Shown here: positions 45,246-57,539 of the stretch, in pieces
Layout of the letters: every line of letters begins with the position of its first letter
How positions within the stretch are numbered: position 1 is the first letter of the stretch
The notes under the pieces: model-generated
Seen by the model: only the letters and a program-made list of their open reading frames with translations
Databases searched by the model: none
Told to the model about the DNA's origin: nothing
Made by a program: the position numbers and the translations under genes
Assembly (NCBI GenBank): GCA_032622095.1
Contig: CP136065.1
Span: 118,463,195 to 118,527,194 of the forward strand
Reading direction: 5' to 3'
DNA length: 64,000 bases
From: Siphonodentalium dalli
Taxonomy: Eukaryota > Mollusca > Scaphopoda > Gadilida > Siphonodentaliidae

Positions 45246-46860
45246 AATTAACCGAAATTTTGCAGGGGACAATAATAGACCATTCCAATGTATACTTTTA
45301 TATAAACTGAATGAAAGAATGCATTTAGAAAGAAAAGCCAGTCTAATTTGAACAAATCTGAATCAGAATAACAAACAAGAGCATTGCTAGGGCGTGGCAA
45401 AATATGCCGAAGGGCAAAAAACTGGTTAAAATTGGCGGATGGAACCCAATTTCTAACTTTATTTGTGTTTTGGGCTAATAAACTCACATGCCAAATTTAA
45501 TTCCATTTGGTTGAGACTATCTAAAGATGGATATATCTATTTTAATGTTTTTAGAAGTGAGCTAAAATGAGTTCTCAGCTGGGACATTGACTGTACATTT
45601 CATCCCACCGGTTTTCAGGTAGATTATCCAACACATTACCCATGGATGAATAGCTGAAAACATTTAATTATTGGAATCTGAAGGCTAGATCTAACATTAA
45701 TCATAGTGATATGAATACAGAATTATTATGTTATCTCCAAATATAATGTGATATGCATGTATGTACATTATAATTCACTGAAACAATTTTATTAATATAT
45801 ATAAATATATAGTGAATATCTGAATCCAAAGACTGTTTGTGTTCATATTAGAAAGGAGGAAACATTCACTTATGTTAACATTATGTGATAACAGTCTGCC
45901 AAAGTTATGAGTGGAATTTAGCCAAATATCCAATATTTAAGCATCAAGTATGATATCATTCAATCAATGGCGCTTTGAAACCTGCAGTGCTTTCAATCTC
46001 ATAAAAACTGGCACCTATTTAGAGATGAGACTGCCAGGACTAAATGTTGATCAGCCTATTCTGGCTCATGCTGTGAAGAAATAATGACAATAAAAATAGA
46101 CTCACCAGAAATTCATAGGATAATAGTGTACATCCATGATATTTTATCCTTGTTGGAATACACAAATAAATTTATAGACATCACTCAATATATATCAATA
46201 GAGACTGAAGAGAGAGAGAGAGAGTGCACTGCTACCAATTCATTTAATCTTGTGATAAGGCACAGCACACTGTATTTATCTGCAGCCAATACTGACTGAG
46301 ATTATTGCCACAGAAACATGGCGCTCACTGATCCACCGATCAATGCATTAAAGTATACACATGATCAAAATTCTGATTCATTCGCTGTAGATATGTGTAT
46401 GCTTGATCCAGTGAATGTGCATTGTTAATATCATGTGGGCTATAGCCCTCAGAATCGTTAAGCATCTCCCAATCAATTCCATAAAATCCAATACTGTAAC
46501 AGACTGTGTCGATCACACCATAATGTAAAGGCTAAACAGGTCCCATTCTATCAAGCTGGGATGAAGAATCTGTGGTGAAATTTGAGTGAGTAAATTCCAA
46601 GGTGCTTTGTCTCAATCAAGTATTATGTTCAAGCAAAGATTGTGGGTCAAGTAATGAACGAGAAGATGATATTTTCAATTTGATGGTGTGGTGATGTAGT
46701 TCTATACTTGATCAATATGAGTATAGGCTGTAATAGCCATTATAATGGTGAATCAATACCACCTGATTAGTGCACTCAGTGTGCCATTGTTCACGTCATG
46801 ACGAGAGAAGTTCAATAATATATCAAATATTACAGTAGGCTGTTGCGCACCAGCAATCTC
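45246..46860. other. No gene seen; GA microsatellite
   Basis: A repeat head (AACAAGAGCATTGCTAGGGC, 45374) as at 33702, then AT-rich DNA. GA run at 46209-46224. Nothing else recognised. Confidence 0.4.
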
Positions 46861-47490
46861 TACCACAAATGGGCAATTCCACACTAATGTGGACATAAAA
46901 GACAAACATAAAATTCTATATTTGCACTGTATAACTCTTTTGTGCTGTTAAAGGTACCGGTGTAACACGATATCTCACCCCCTGGGTATCTTCCCCAGCG
47001 GGGGAAGATACCCCGGTGTATCTCCCCCCCCCCCCCCCCCCACCCTGGGTATCTTCTTCCCCCCCACTCGTACATTTTTTCCCTCACTTATTTTATTTTA
47101 TTATGGTAAGAAATGCCGAGAAAACTATTAAATTATTTTTTTGTGTGGATATTTTGAAGTTTAACTTAACCCAATAATAATATAAAATAAGTGAGGAAAA
47201 AAAAAATATATGAGTGGGGGGGAAATACCCAGGGGGGGAGATAAACTGTTACACCGGTACTCTTGAAGATAATGCAATAAGCAAAATGGAGAAATTCCAT
47301 TTTTTTGGCAAACATCAGCCAAAATACCATTAAGTTGGGCATTTGAACAAAATTATCCACACTGTTGTTTTATAATTCCATCCAATGGGATGACATGTTT
47401 TGCTGACTCAAGACAAACTTAAAATTCTGTATTTTAACTGTATAACTCTAAATAGAGTTGTGCTGTTAAAGTTACTCCTGAAGATACTGC
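46861..47490 (+). repeat. Tandem duplication, one copy interrupted
   Basis: AAATTCTATATTTGCACTGT...TGTGCTGTTAAAG (46910-46953) is repeated at 47420-47471 (AAATTCTGTATTTTAACTGT...). After the repeat, TCTTGAAGATAATGCAATA and TCCTGAAGATACTGCAATA also match. Confidence 0.8.
46958..47256. mobile_element. MITE of 299 bp with C/G-rich inverted ends
   Basis: Inverted ends CGGTGTAACA / TGTTACACCG flanked by GTAC on both sides. The inverted similarity extends about 90 bases inward (CTGGGTATCTTC, CTCACTTATTTTAT). The duplicated sequence at 47466-47484 lacks the element and shows the site as TTAC, so the duplication is 3-4 bp. Contains a run of 18 C. Confidence 0.8.
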
Positions 47491-47965
47491 AATAGCAATG
47501 AAAGTGTCAATGACACTGTAGCTCAACTTGGAAAGGGAATAATTTCATGTGTTACAGTCAATGGAGTGATTAGGAATGTGAAAAGTTGAAAAGCCTACAT
47601 GTAGTTATGCAAAGGGTAAAATCCAAGATGGCCACTGGCAGCCATGTTTTTTTGCCGAATGACCCAAAAAAGACTCGTTCCCATTTACATGTCATTGTTA
47701 ACATCTATCACAAATCGCATGATGATCCGACAAAAGATACGACCTGTAGCCTGTGTCAAAGGATTCAGTCATGTAAAGAGTAAAATCCAAGATGGCTGCT
47801 GCGGAAATGTTTTTTGGCCGAACAACCCCAAAATGACTCGTTCCCATCTACATGTCAATATTAACATCCATGACAAATTTCATGATGATCCAACCAAAGC
47901 TACAACCTGTAGCCAGTGCCAAACGATTTATTCATGCAAAGAGTAAAATCCAAGATGGCTGCTGG

Positions 47966-48946
47966 TAGGGCTTCACGGTATATCGATATATTATCGAATG
48001 TTGATATATTTTTAAATTATCGTATCGACCCAAAACTAAATTATCGTCATCAACGATATATTTCCAAAGTTTAATAAATTTGAATTAAATAAAACAAAAA
48101 GTTTCATGTAGGCGCATTCTAACCAACAGTGTGATAACGTGCAAATAGCCGCGACTGCCACCCGCATTGGTGGCTGGCTAGACAAAGAGTCTGCTGTATT
48201 GCTAAAGGCGTTACAAATCATTAACGTGAAAAGAAGGCTACTCATTCAGTAATTGAGATTGAGTTCGTTGATTAAACACTGTTGTGGTGATATAAGCAGT
48301 GTTTTCACAGGTTGTATTGTGTGTGGATAATCTGGCGCGAAGCCATTTAAGTTATAAGTTCGGTGTTGGCGTGTCCCTAAAGCAGAGTCATTGTTGTCAT
48401 TAAATTAGCCTAATGACTGTAAACTATTTTATGTATATAAGCGACAAACAAATGAGAATTCGTACACCTCTCATGTTTATAATGGATCTCATTAGTAAAA
48501 GCAATGTTACTTCTCCTGTGTGGTCATTCTTCGGATTTAAACAAGACGACAATGGTTCAGTAAAAGATGACAGTAAACCAGTGTGCCGTATCTGTCAAAA
48601 GAACGTGACAAGTCACCTTCATATTGTTAGCCACTTTTGTTATTATTGTTTTACCTGTATGTTCTTTCATTCAAATGATGTGTTAATTCAATAAACATTA
48701 CTATATTACGTAAACTTATTGTTTAGTTCTTACTTTCAATTACAACCGGAAGTAACATGGAAATGTTATGTATACAACGAAAATACGCAAACTGCTAACG
48801 CTCGCTCGCGGCTTTTCATGAAAGCATACAATTTAAAATTACATTAGTTTGGAATTCAAAACTTTAGATTATCGATATATACCCATATCGCGATAATAAT
48901 TTGGATATCGTATCGATAATATTTTTGATCATATCGTGAAGCCCTA
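47966..48946 (+). mobile_element. hAT element (981 bp) with BED-finger remnant
   Basis: Exact 8-bp duplication GCTGCTGG (47958-47965, 48947-48954), itself part of the core unit. Inverted ends TAGGGCTTCACGGTAT / TAGGGCTTCACGATAT (15 of 16). Subterminal TATCGATA motifs abound on both sides. Internally deleted. Confidence 0.93.
48483..48694 (+). pseudogene. hAT transposase N-terminal fragment (BED finger)
   Basis: MDLISKSNVTSPVWSFFGFK, then SKPVCRICQKNVTSHLH: the aromatic and C-x2-C half of a BED finger. The expected NTSNL...H...H half is missing; the frame runs into HFCYYCFTCMFF and ends. The frame opens further upstream at 48413, but the transposase-like part starts at this Met. Same deletion pattern as at 21362, in a different hAT family. 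Confidence 0.75.
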
Positions 48947-50159
48947 GCTGCTGGCGGCCAAAAAACTGACTTGTTCCTATCTACATGTTATTGTTAACAT
49001 CTATCACAAATTTCATGATGATCCAACCAAAGCTACGAACTGTAGCCCGTGCCAAATGATTTAGTCATGCAAAGAGTAAAATCCAAGATGGCTGCTGGCG
49101 GAAATGTTTTTTGGCCGAACAACCCCAAAATTACTCGTTCCCAACTACATGTCAATATTAATATCCGTGACAAATTTCATGATGATCAGACGAACAGTAC
49201 GACCTGTAGCCCGTGCTAATGGATTGAATTTTGAAATCCAAGATGGCCACTGGCGGCATGTTTTTTTGCCGAATGACCCCAAAATGACTCATTCCCATCT
49301 ACATGTCAATGTCAACAGCCATGACAAATTTCATAATGATACGACCAAAGGTAGGACCTGTAGCCAGTGCCAAACGATTTAGTCATACAAAGAGTAAATT
49401 CCAAGATGGCTGCTGGCGCCATGTTTTTTTGCCGAATGACCCCAAAATTACTTGTTCCCATCTACATGTACATGTCAATGTCAACAGCCGTGATAAATTT
49501 CATAATGATCCGACCAAAGGTAGGATCTGTAGCCCATGCCAAAGGATTTAGTCATGCAAAGAGTAAAATCCAAGATGGCTGCTGGTGGCCATGTTTTTTG
49601 GCCTAATGACCTCAAAATAACTTGTTCCCATCTACATGTCATTGTTATAATCAATGACAAATCTCATGATGAGCCAAACAAAGCTACGACCTGTAGCCCG
49701 TGCCAAAGGATTTAGTCATGCAAAGAGTAAAATCCAAGATGGATGCTGACAGCCATGTTTTTTGGTCAAACGACCCCAAAATGACTCGTTCCCATCTACA
49801 TGTCAATATTAACATCCATCACAAATTTGATGATGATCAGATGTACAGTACGAGGTGGCCATTTTATTTTGCCGAATGACCCCAAAATGACTCATTCCCA
49901 TCTACATGTCAATGCCAAAAGCCATAACAAATCTCATAATGATCTGACCAAAGGTACGACCTGTAGCCCGTGCCAAATGATTTAGTCATGGAAAGAGTAA
50001 AATCCAAGATGGCTGCTGGCGGCCATGTTTTTTGGCCGAATAACCCCAAAATGACTCGTTCCCATCTACATGTCATTGTTAACATCCATGACAAATTTCA
50101 TGAAGATCCGACCAAAGCTACGATCTGTAGCCCGTGCCAAAGGATTCCAACGATGGTAT

Positions 50160-50960
50160 AGTATCATTTGAGTCTCAACTCTCCACCACATGCACTTCCA
50201 CAACAAAATCAACATGGATTATTTATATTCACACTCAACCTGAACTGACAATTTAATTTATAGTGCCCATTTTCAACAATGCCTTGGTTGAGCGCATGCA
50301 AATTCTGTCAATACAACAGCAATGCAAGTGTGGGTTTGTGCACGATGTCACATGACATTATTTCATAAGAAATAGAGCCTACTTGAGTGCAAATGTGGCA
50401 TTGGGGGACCATGCTCAATCTCATGTTTTCTCCGACCAATCAGCGTGAAAGTTGGTGAGTCATCTCCTACGACACAATATTGGCCGTGTTCCAAATTTGG
50501 GCTACATTGGATGCATGGTTGAAAAGTTATAAAAAGAGCGTGACCAAGTTACACACACATACACAGACACACACAGGCCATGGGTTTTTTATATGTAGAT
50601 AGTAATATAGTTGTATTTAAAACCATAGGTGGTCCACTTGTCTCACAGATAGATAAGTTTGATAATGTTATTCATGGAGTCTCAATAAAGTTATGAAACC
50701 TGTTGATGTTACATTTTAGATGTGAAGTATTTTTCCTTCTCTATATCTCCTGGAATATGTTAATATTGCTTTTATGCTCAAACAAGGTGAGTGAAAATTT
50801 TGTAAGAACATATCCAACCAGACATGGTCAAAATGTACCATTCTGAGAATGAAATTGATCAACATTTCTCAGGCAAATTTCATGTTTTGATTGTTGAAAC
50901 TTAATTTACATTTCAAGATATGCTCTTTACATGACGTTGAGCAGGATACAAAACATTGCA
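50160..50960. other. No gene; different repeat tail
   Basis: A segment ending GTGACCAAGTTACACACACA, ACACAGACACACACAGGCC and TTTTTTATATGTAGATAG (50540-50605) looks like the 3' end of another dispersed repeat. Otherwise nothing recognised. Confidence 0.4.
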
Positions 50961-52130
50961 ATAAAAGTGTCAATGACACTGTAGCTCAACTTGGAAAGGG
51001 AATAATTTCATGTGTTACAGTCAATGGAGCGATTAGGAATGCGAAAAATTGAAATGTCTAAGTAAACTAGATTATCAACATGAAGAGATACATATAAAGT
51101 TGGCAGCTATGTTTTCGAATAAAATTCAATAACATTTGAAAGCTTCCATCTAGTAGATCTATATCAAGATTTATATGAAGTTTGCTGATGATCGGCTGAG
51201 GGAAGTGGGCTGTAGGATTTAGTCATGGATTTAGTCATGCAAAGAGTAAAATTCAAGATGTCTGCCAGTGGACATGTTTTATGGCCGAATGACCCCAAGA
51301 TGACTCGTTCCCATCTACATGTCATTGTTAACAGCCATGACAAATTTCATGATGATCCGACAAATGGTACGACCTGTAGCCCGTGCCAAACGATTTAGTC
51401 ATGCAAAGAGTAAAATCCAAGATGTCTGCCGGTGGCCATGTTTTTTGGCTGAATGACCCCAAAATGACTCGTTCCCATCTACATGTCAATATTAACATAA
51501 ATGAAAAAATTCATGATGATCAGATAAACAGTATGGCCTGTAGCCCCTGCTAATGGATTGAATTCTGAAATCCAAGATGGCCACTGGCAGCCATGTTTTT
51601 TTGGCTAATGACCCCCAAAATGACTCGTTTCCCATTTACATGTCAATGTTAACATCCATGACAAATTTCATGATGATCCGAACAAAGATACGACCTGTAG
51701 CCTGTGCCAAAGGATTTAATCACACAAAGAGTAAAATCCAAGATGGCTACCGGTGGCCATGTTTTATGGCCGAATTACCCCAAAATGACTCGTTCCCATC
51801 TACATGTCAATATTAACTTCCACGACAAATTTCATGATGATCAGACGAAGAGTAGTACCTGTAGCCCTTGCTAATGGATTGAATTTTGAAATCCAAGATG
51901 GCCGATGGCGGCAATGTTTATTTTCCGAATTACCTCAAAATGACTCGTTCCCTTCTACATGTCAATAGCTATGACAAATTTTATACTGATCCGACCAAAG
52001 GAACGACCTGTAGCCGGTGCTAAAGGAAATTGTTGATGAATCATACATGCACACATGCGCACACACACACAAGAACGACCGATACCAAGCCATGGCAATA
52101 GCTCAAACTTTACAAAGTACAGTTGAGCTA
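50961..52130 (+). mobile_element. Helentron/pearl-like element, five core units, complete
   Basis: Head at 50961 (AAAAGTGTCAATGACACTG), five core units (about 51250, 51411, 51567, 51732, 51890), CA-type run ACACATGCGCACACACACAC, then GCCATGGCAATAGCTCAAAC and the end GTTGAGCTA at 52130. Units joined by TTAGTCATGCAAAGAGTAAA (type A) or TGGATTGAATTTTGAAATCC (type B); order A A B A B. Confidence 0.88.
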
Positions 52131-52785
52131 AAAATGAACAATGTTCAGAATTAATGTTAAGTTATTTTCAATTTTATATGTCATTTGATTATGCAATATT
52201 AGTCTTATCTGAAACTTTTTTCTTCAAATATATTTACGAAACTCACTCTAATAATAATTTCTCTGGAATATGTTCATTTTTGTATCCAGTTCAACATCAT
52301 GGTCATCTATTTTGAGGCATCTAACTACTTAATGTTTTGTAGTTTGTAACTTTTGTGACGCTAAATTTGACTGCTACAGCGAAAATTGGAAACTTATTTA
52401 TCTAACGGTTTTTGAAAATATGTATTTAATTGGAGGACCTCTTCTGCGAAGTCTTCTCTACCTCAAATCTACTCCAAATGTATTCCTAAGCACTAACATT
52501 TTTACGACTCAACATTCTCCTAGTCTGTTCTGTATCTATGCTATACTAACTATACTAAATACTAAAAGTTAAAACATTGTGATTGTCACAATTGAATCAG
52601 CAGAATCTACATCACTCATTATCAAGGCACAGTGTCATCGACCAGTTACTGGTGAGCCAACCGTCAGTCAAGATACATCAAATTCTCAATAGGGTATCAA
52701 TGATAATATGATGGATCGTGCAAAATGTTTGGTCAGTGAAGAGGAACACAACAAAATCTACTGACTACTAGTATATTCCTAAGGC
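52131..52785. other. Possible 5' region of the LINE
   Basis: No repeat recognised. It leads into the first readable ORF1 residues. A short region near 52740-52790 may already be ORF1 in a broken frame. Confidence 0.3.
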
Positions 52786-52789
52786 TAAA

Positions 52790-53695
52790 GGTTCTTTGTC
52801 AACTCTGCAAAAAAAACGTCCAATAAACAATCCGTGCTTTGTGCTCAATGTAAAGGATGGTTCCACTTTAGCTGTCTAAAACTGGATTATTCAACCATCA
52901 AATTGTATGAAGACACAGACTTATTGTTCACCTGTCCAACATGCATTATTCTCAATGATTGCCATTATCAGAAATTCCTACAAAACTCCCAAAACAATTC
53001 AACGACGCCTAAGTCTATCATCAACATCAATGAACAGTTCGAAGATACATCAAGTTTCATCAACAATGCCTGATAATAACCATGAACATAGCCTATTTGA
53101 AGAATGTAGTAAATCTCAAGATTTCTGCAAAACAGTTTATTCTACTAGCGCCAGAAGACCAGACACCGAAAGCTCCAGAATAAAGGTGCTTAAATCTTCA
53201 TCTGCCCAAACAGACGTAAATGTTAACCAACAGATTAAAGTGAACAATCGTTTGAAAAGTCTAATAAAATGGGAAATGGTGCTTAGACAGAAAGAGGACA
53301 AGCTTGATCAAAGGGAACAAGAGCTAAACAAATGGCACTCTTGAAGGTAGAGATAATAAAACTTGAAAAGAGGATAAATGAGCTCACTAATACAAGCCAC
53401 ATCCTGAGAGTGAAATCTGTTTCAAGTTCAACTGCAGAGTCTACAACAAGGTTTGAAGTAAAAGAAAAACATGACAAGACATGTATCGGTACAACTCCAC
53501 CTGGCTTTGAACACCTTGATAGACCTCACCATATACATGCACCTATATCTACAAGTAGCCTCTCTCAATATATTACACAAATAGAACTACTAGTACAGAT
53601 AGAGCAGATGAAAATTAGCAGCATCAACCAACAACACCAGATGAACATGATCATGCAAAATCAAAATATGAATAACTTGGCCATAATATAATTCG
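52790..53695 (+). pseudogene. LINE ORF1 remnant: PHD finger and coiled coil
   Basis: ORF1 of a non-LTR retrotransposon, which binds element RNA. LCQLCKKNV (52794) and, one frame over, CAQCKGWFHFSCLKL and LLFTCPTC supply all ligands of a C4HC3 PHD finger. PHD fingers in ORF1 are known from CR1-like elements. A later frame has RLKSLIKWEMVLRQKEDKLD and, after another shift at about 53335, ALLKVEIIKLEKRINELTN, together a coiled coil of the kind that trimerises ORF1 proteins. The end is Gln/Asn/Met-rich. At least three frame changes. Upstream of ORF2 by about 700 bases of degraded sequence (53696-54380). Confidence 0.75.
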
Positions 53696-54379
53696 CTGGC
53701 ATTTCCAGGGGTTCCTCCACCAAGTTGCACTCAACAGCAGTTCTTATCAGCAACGTCTCCACTCTCAATTCCATGAAACAGTCTACAGCATCCAGGTATC
53801 TTTAGAAATAGTGGATATCAAAACCCAAAATACAAATGGAAAGATAGAAGATACCGAACAGATCCAATCCAGAAGTTGGCAAATGCAAAACATAAACAGA
53901 ATGAGGATATAAAGGGTTGGAAGTCTACAGAAGGTACATATGTACAAGCATAGAGAACAAGACGCATGTATTCCAGTACTGATCAAGTTGCACATTCAGA
54001 TACTTTCTGCAACAAGGAAGAAACTTTCATTGATCAACATGGGCGATCTTCCAATTAAGATATTTTGAATGGCGATAAGTCAGTCGGACAATCTCCTGAA
54101 GAAGTGATGACTGAGATACTGCAGAATGAGAATCACCATCTTTAAGCTGATACACATTGCAGTTCTCCAATTATATTACCTGAAAGCTCTCCGAAACAGA
54201 ATAAACATAAAGACCTTCTTTTTTTTGCATAGGCCAGGACACAGAAGTAGTATGGGTGTACATAGATGAGCAGCAGTCAATTCATAATTCATCTTCCATT
54301 ATCATCACTTAATTTAACATAAAAAATGTCAAAAGCAACTGGCTGCTGCAATACAAATTAAACCAGAATCACGTTCAAC

Positions 54380-55180
54380 AAAGCAGTAGATGAGGAATTT
54401 CCAACATTTCCTGGTGAATTACCATGGTCCATGTGGATACGGAGGGGTCTCTACAATGGCGAAGAAAGACAGATTCTCGACGGCATCATACATATAGTCC
54501 TACCTGGTGCCTCAACAAACATCATCGTAATCGAAACTGGTTCTAAGAATCCATTATGTATCATAAATGATTATTTACCATCAAGGGGTTTAAAAAAAAA
54601 TTATCAGAAATATGCAGATATGTTTGATGAATTGGAAGCGATAAGAAGAAAATATCAGCATTCTCATCAAGTGATTATGTGTGGTGACAGGAATACATCT
54701 CTGATGCTGAGAGAGAACATTAAAATAGACACCTGTTTGAGAATTTCTTGAAGAGAGTGCAGCTGAAGACATTCCATCAATCAAAACCTACATTTTTCCA
54801 TTGCAATGAAAAGGACTGCTTGCAAATCGACTACATACTTATTCATAAAGATCATATACAGCTCAATGAAGTCTTAAGAGATGGCAGACTGCTCACACCA
54901 TAACACATCAGATCATGTACCTGTCTCTGTGAATATTGTGGTTAACTTTCGTCAAAGAATCACAAATGAACCTGGATTAACTCATACAAAATTAAATTGG
55001 AGGAACTGTGATTTGAAAAGTTTCAAAGAACAAGTAAAAGGAAATTTACAGTTGAGTGATGCCGGGTATAACTTGGAAGAAGACTTGAGCCACTTGACGT
55101 TGGTTTTAATAGATGCAGCTGCTAAATGCTGCCCAAAACCCAAGATCACAAGAAAGCAAAATAAAAACTCCCATCTATAG
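54380..55180 (+). pseudogene. LINE ORF2: apurinic-like endonuclease domain
   Basis: Nicks the genomic target so that RT can prime. Recognised by INDYLPSRG (54566), HQVIMCGDRNTS (54667-54700, the GD-x-N catalytic block), IDYILIHKDH (54829) and SDHVPVSVNIV (54908), the terminal SDHxP motif. The N-terminal block with the first catalytic Asn/Glu is not readable. Frames change between 54740 and 54880 and stops are present. Linker with NWRNCDLKSFKEQVKGNL follows. Confidence 0.8.
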
Positions 55181-55378
55181 TCACCTGAAATCAAGGCGAG
55201 TTCAGAAATGTTCAAGAAGGTGCAGAGAGTCCATATTGGTAGAAAAAGACAAGAGCAACTACAGAGAATAATGGATGCAATGAAAGAGGACAATCTACAT
55301 TTCCATCATCTTGTCAGCGAAAGAAAGGTGCATTGGCAGATGAACTGATAGTAAATGACCAACAATTACTCCTCAAAC

Positions 55379-56055
55379 TGTTGCTGATATAATCAAGAAC
55401 TTGAAAAATAGTAAATCTCAAGATAAGATGGTCTAGGAGTGCAAGCTGAACATTTGAAGATTGGTGGAGAAATTGTTGTTGACTTCATCGCAGCATTCGT
55501 CAACAAATGTTTTCAACATAAAATGGTACCTGACATTCTGAAGCTGGGAATTATCACCCCAATCCACAAGAAACAAGAGACAAATCTACCTTCTAAGTAT
55601 TGTGGCATAACAGTGACTCCAATTTATATCAAGAATATAATTGAAAAGGTACTAATCCACACATCTGATGCACTACTACAACAATCTCAGTACAAACTTC
55701 AGAAATGTTTTACTGCAGGAACATCCTCTGTGAATGCTGCACTAATAGTAATAATTTCAGAAGCTATTACTGAAGCTAAATCCTCCAAAGAAGTACTTCA
55801 CATTTCAACACTGGATACACAGAAAGCTTTTGATGTTGTGCCACATAATACGCTGCTGAAAAAAATTATACTGTGATGGGATCAGTGGTGAAGAGTGGCT
55901 GATGTTAGATCATCTGTATCGTGGAATGAAGTCACAAGTCAAATGGCATGGACAATTATCTACACCTATTGACATCAAGCAGGGAGTTAGACAGGGAGCA
56001 GTAAGGAGTTTTTTCTGCATACACTACAAGAGGTTCAACAACCCCCTCCTGAGAT
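55379..56055 (+). pseudogene. LINE reverse transcriptase, 5' part (to motif B)
   Basis: Opens with VADIIKNLKNSKSQDK; a one-base loss at about 55428 shifts the frame to GVQAEHLKIGGEIV. LGIITPIHKKQE, GITVTPIYIKNIIEK and LQKCFTAGTSSVNAA are the fingers region. Motif A is LDTQKAFDVVPHN (55811-55849) and motif B GVRQGAV (55983-56003). Reading ends at NNPLLR where the hAT-like element has inserted; it resumes at 62504. Polymerase motifs up to the break are present but frames shift at 55875 and about 56005. Confidence 0.85.
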
Positions 56056-56443
56056 TAGAGGTGCCACGATTATTGATTTTGATAATCGATAATCGGTCAG
56101 AATCGGTCGTCAATAATCGACTATAATCGATTAATCGTACCTAATAACATCAGTGGAAATATTCCGTAATATGGCCTATTGGCTGGGTGCTGGTTAACTG
56201 CACTGTCGCTGGTTGTTTGAGGCATCGGCTGATGTCATTTTTAAGTTAATAAAGTGCATCATAATGACCAATGAACACAATGTATTCAATACCAGCACAA
56301 TTCTCAGTGATGTTTAAATATAGTTATAATATTTGTGAGTTCATTAGAATGAACGTAGCTATTAATTTCAGTGTTATGATTAGCCAAACATACAAACAAT
56401 ATAAAAGTAGGAATGCACGACGGATGGCCGACGGTTTCTGAAA

Positions 56444-56984
56444 ATGAAAGTGTCAATGACACTGTAGCTCAACTTAGGTAGGGGAATAATTTAATGGTTT
56501 ACAGTAAATGGAGAAATAGGAAAGATGCTGATTGAAATGTCTTACCTGTGCCAAAGGATTTAGTCATGCAAAGAGTAAAATCCAAGATGGCTGTTGGTGG
56601 CCATGTTTTTGGCCGAATGAACCCATAAGAACTTGTTCCCATCTACATGTCATTATTAACATCCATGACAAATTTTATGAAGATCCGACCAAAGCTACAA
56701 CCTGTAGCCTGCACCAAAGGATTTAGTCATGCAAAGAGTAAAATCCAAGATGGTTGCTGGCAGCCATGTTTTTTGGCTGAACGACCCCAAAATGACTTGT
56801 TCCGATCTACATGTCAATATTAACATCCATGACAAATTTCATGATGATCAGACGAATAGTACTACATGTAGCCCGCCCGCGCCAATGGATTTAATTTTGA
56901 AATCCAAGATGGGCCACCAGTGGCCATGTTTTTTGGTCGAATGACCCCAAAATGACTCGTTCCCATCTACATGTCAATGTAGCC

Positions 56985-57020
<36 letters not shown>

Positions 57021-57075
57021 CGACGGATACCAAGCCATGGCAATAGCTCAAACTTTACAAAGTAAAGTTGAGCTA
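56444..57075 (+). mobile_element. Helentron/pearl-like element, three core units, complete
   Basis: Head ATGAAAGTGTCAATGACAC, units at about 56578, 56740 and 56900 (A, A, B), a CA run of ~16 repeats at 56986-57017, GCCATGGCAATAGC and the end hairpin AACTTTAC-AAA-GTAAAGTT plus GAGCTA. Confidence 0.9.
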
Positions 57076-57539
57076 AAAAGGAAACTATATATAAGTTTCA
57101 TCAAACTTTGAGAGCGTGGATAGCAATCACAAAGGTGTGCCCATACCCACAAATTCAGGACTCAGAACAAGTTAAGTATTTGATAATATCGAGTTCCATT
57201 CAGCATTCTTTTGCATGATATGCGATAGCCTGTACTAGTAATATCTAAGTATACTTATGCAAACAAAGTATGCTCACAAATGATGTCCCGGAGAACATCG
57301 CTGACTAAAATGCCCTAGGTTCCCTGGTTTCCAGAGATTGTCAATCAACTCCCCATTGGTTCAATCAGATTCAAGGGTAAGTGCATTCAGTTCATTGAAC
57401 ACAGTGACAGTCGGCACAATTCAAAGCTGTAGTGTCACCTTTCAAGTATAACAAGCAGTCGCAGACGGCGGTATTCCCCACCGAATTGTGCAGTTGGGGA
57501 AGTGCATTCTCAATAATGTTTGCGTTCTCTGTATGTGCT

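Larger units (their letters stand above)
47498..50155 (+). mobile_element. Helentron/pearl-like array, 3' truncated
   Basis: Head ATGAAAGTGTCAATGACAC, TAGCTCAACTTGG, then about ten core units of ~163 bp (AAATCCAAGATGGCTGCTGG, GACCCCAAAATGACTCGTTC, CATCTACATGTCA, ATTTCATGATGATC, ACCTGTAGCCCGTGC). Interrupted by the hAT element 47966-48946. The array stops at about 50150 in a core unit; no CA run or hairpin tail follows. The numerous 60-100 codon frames are chance. Confidence 0.85.
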
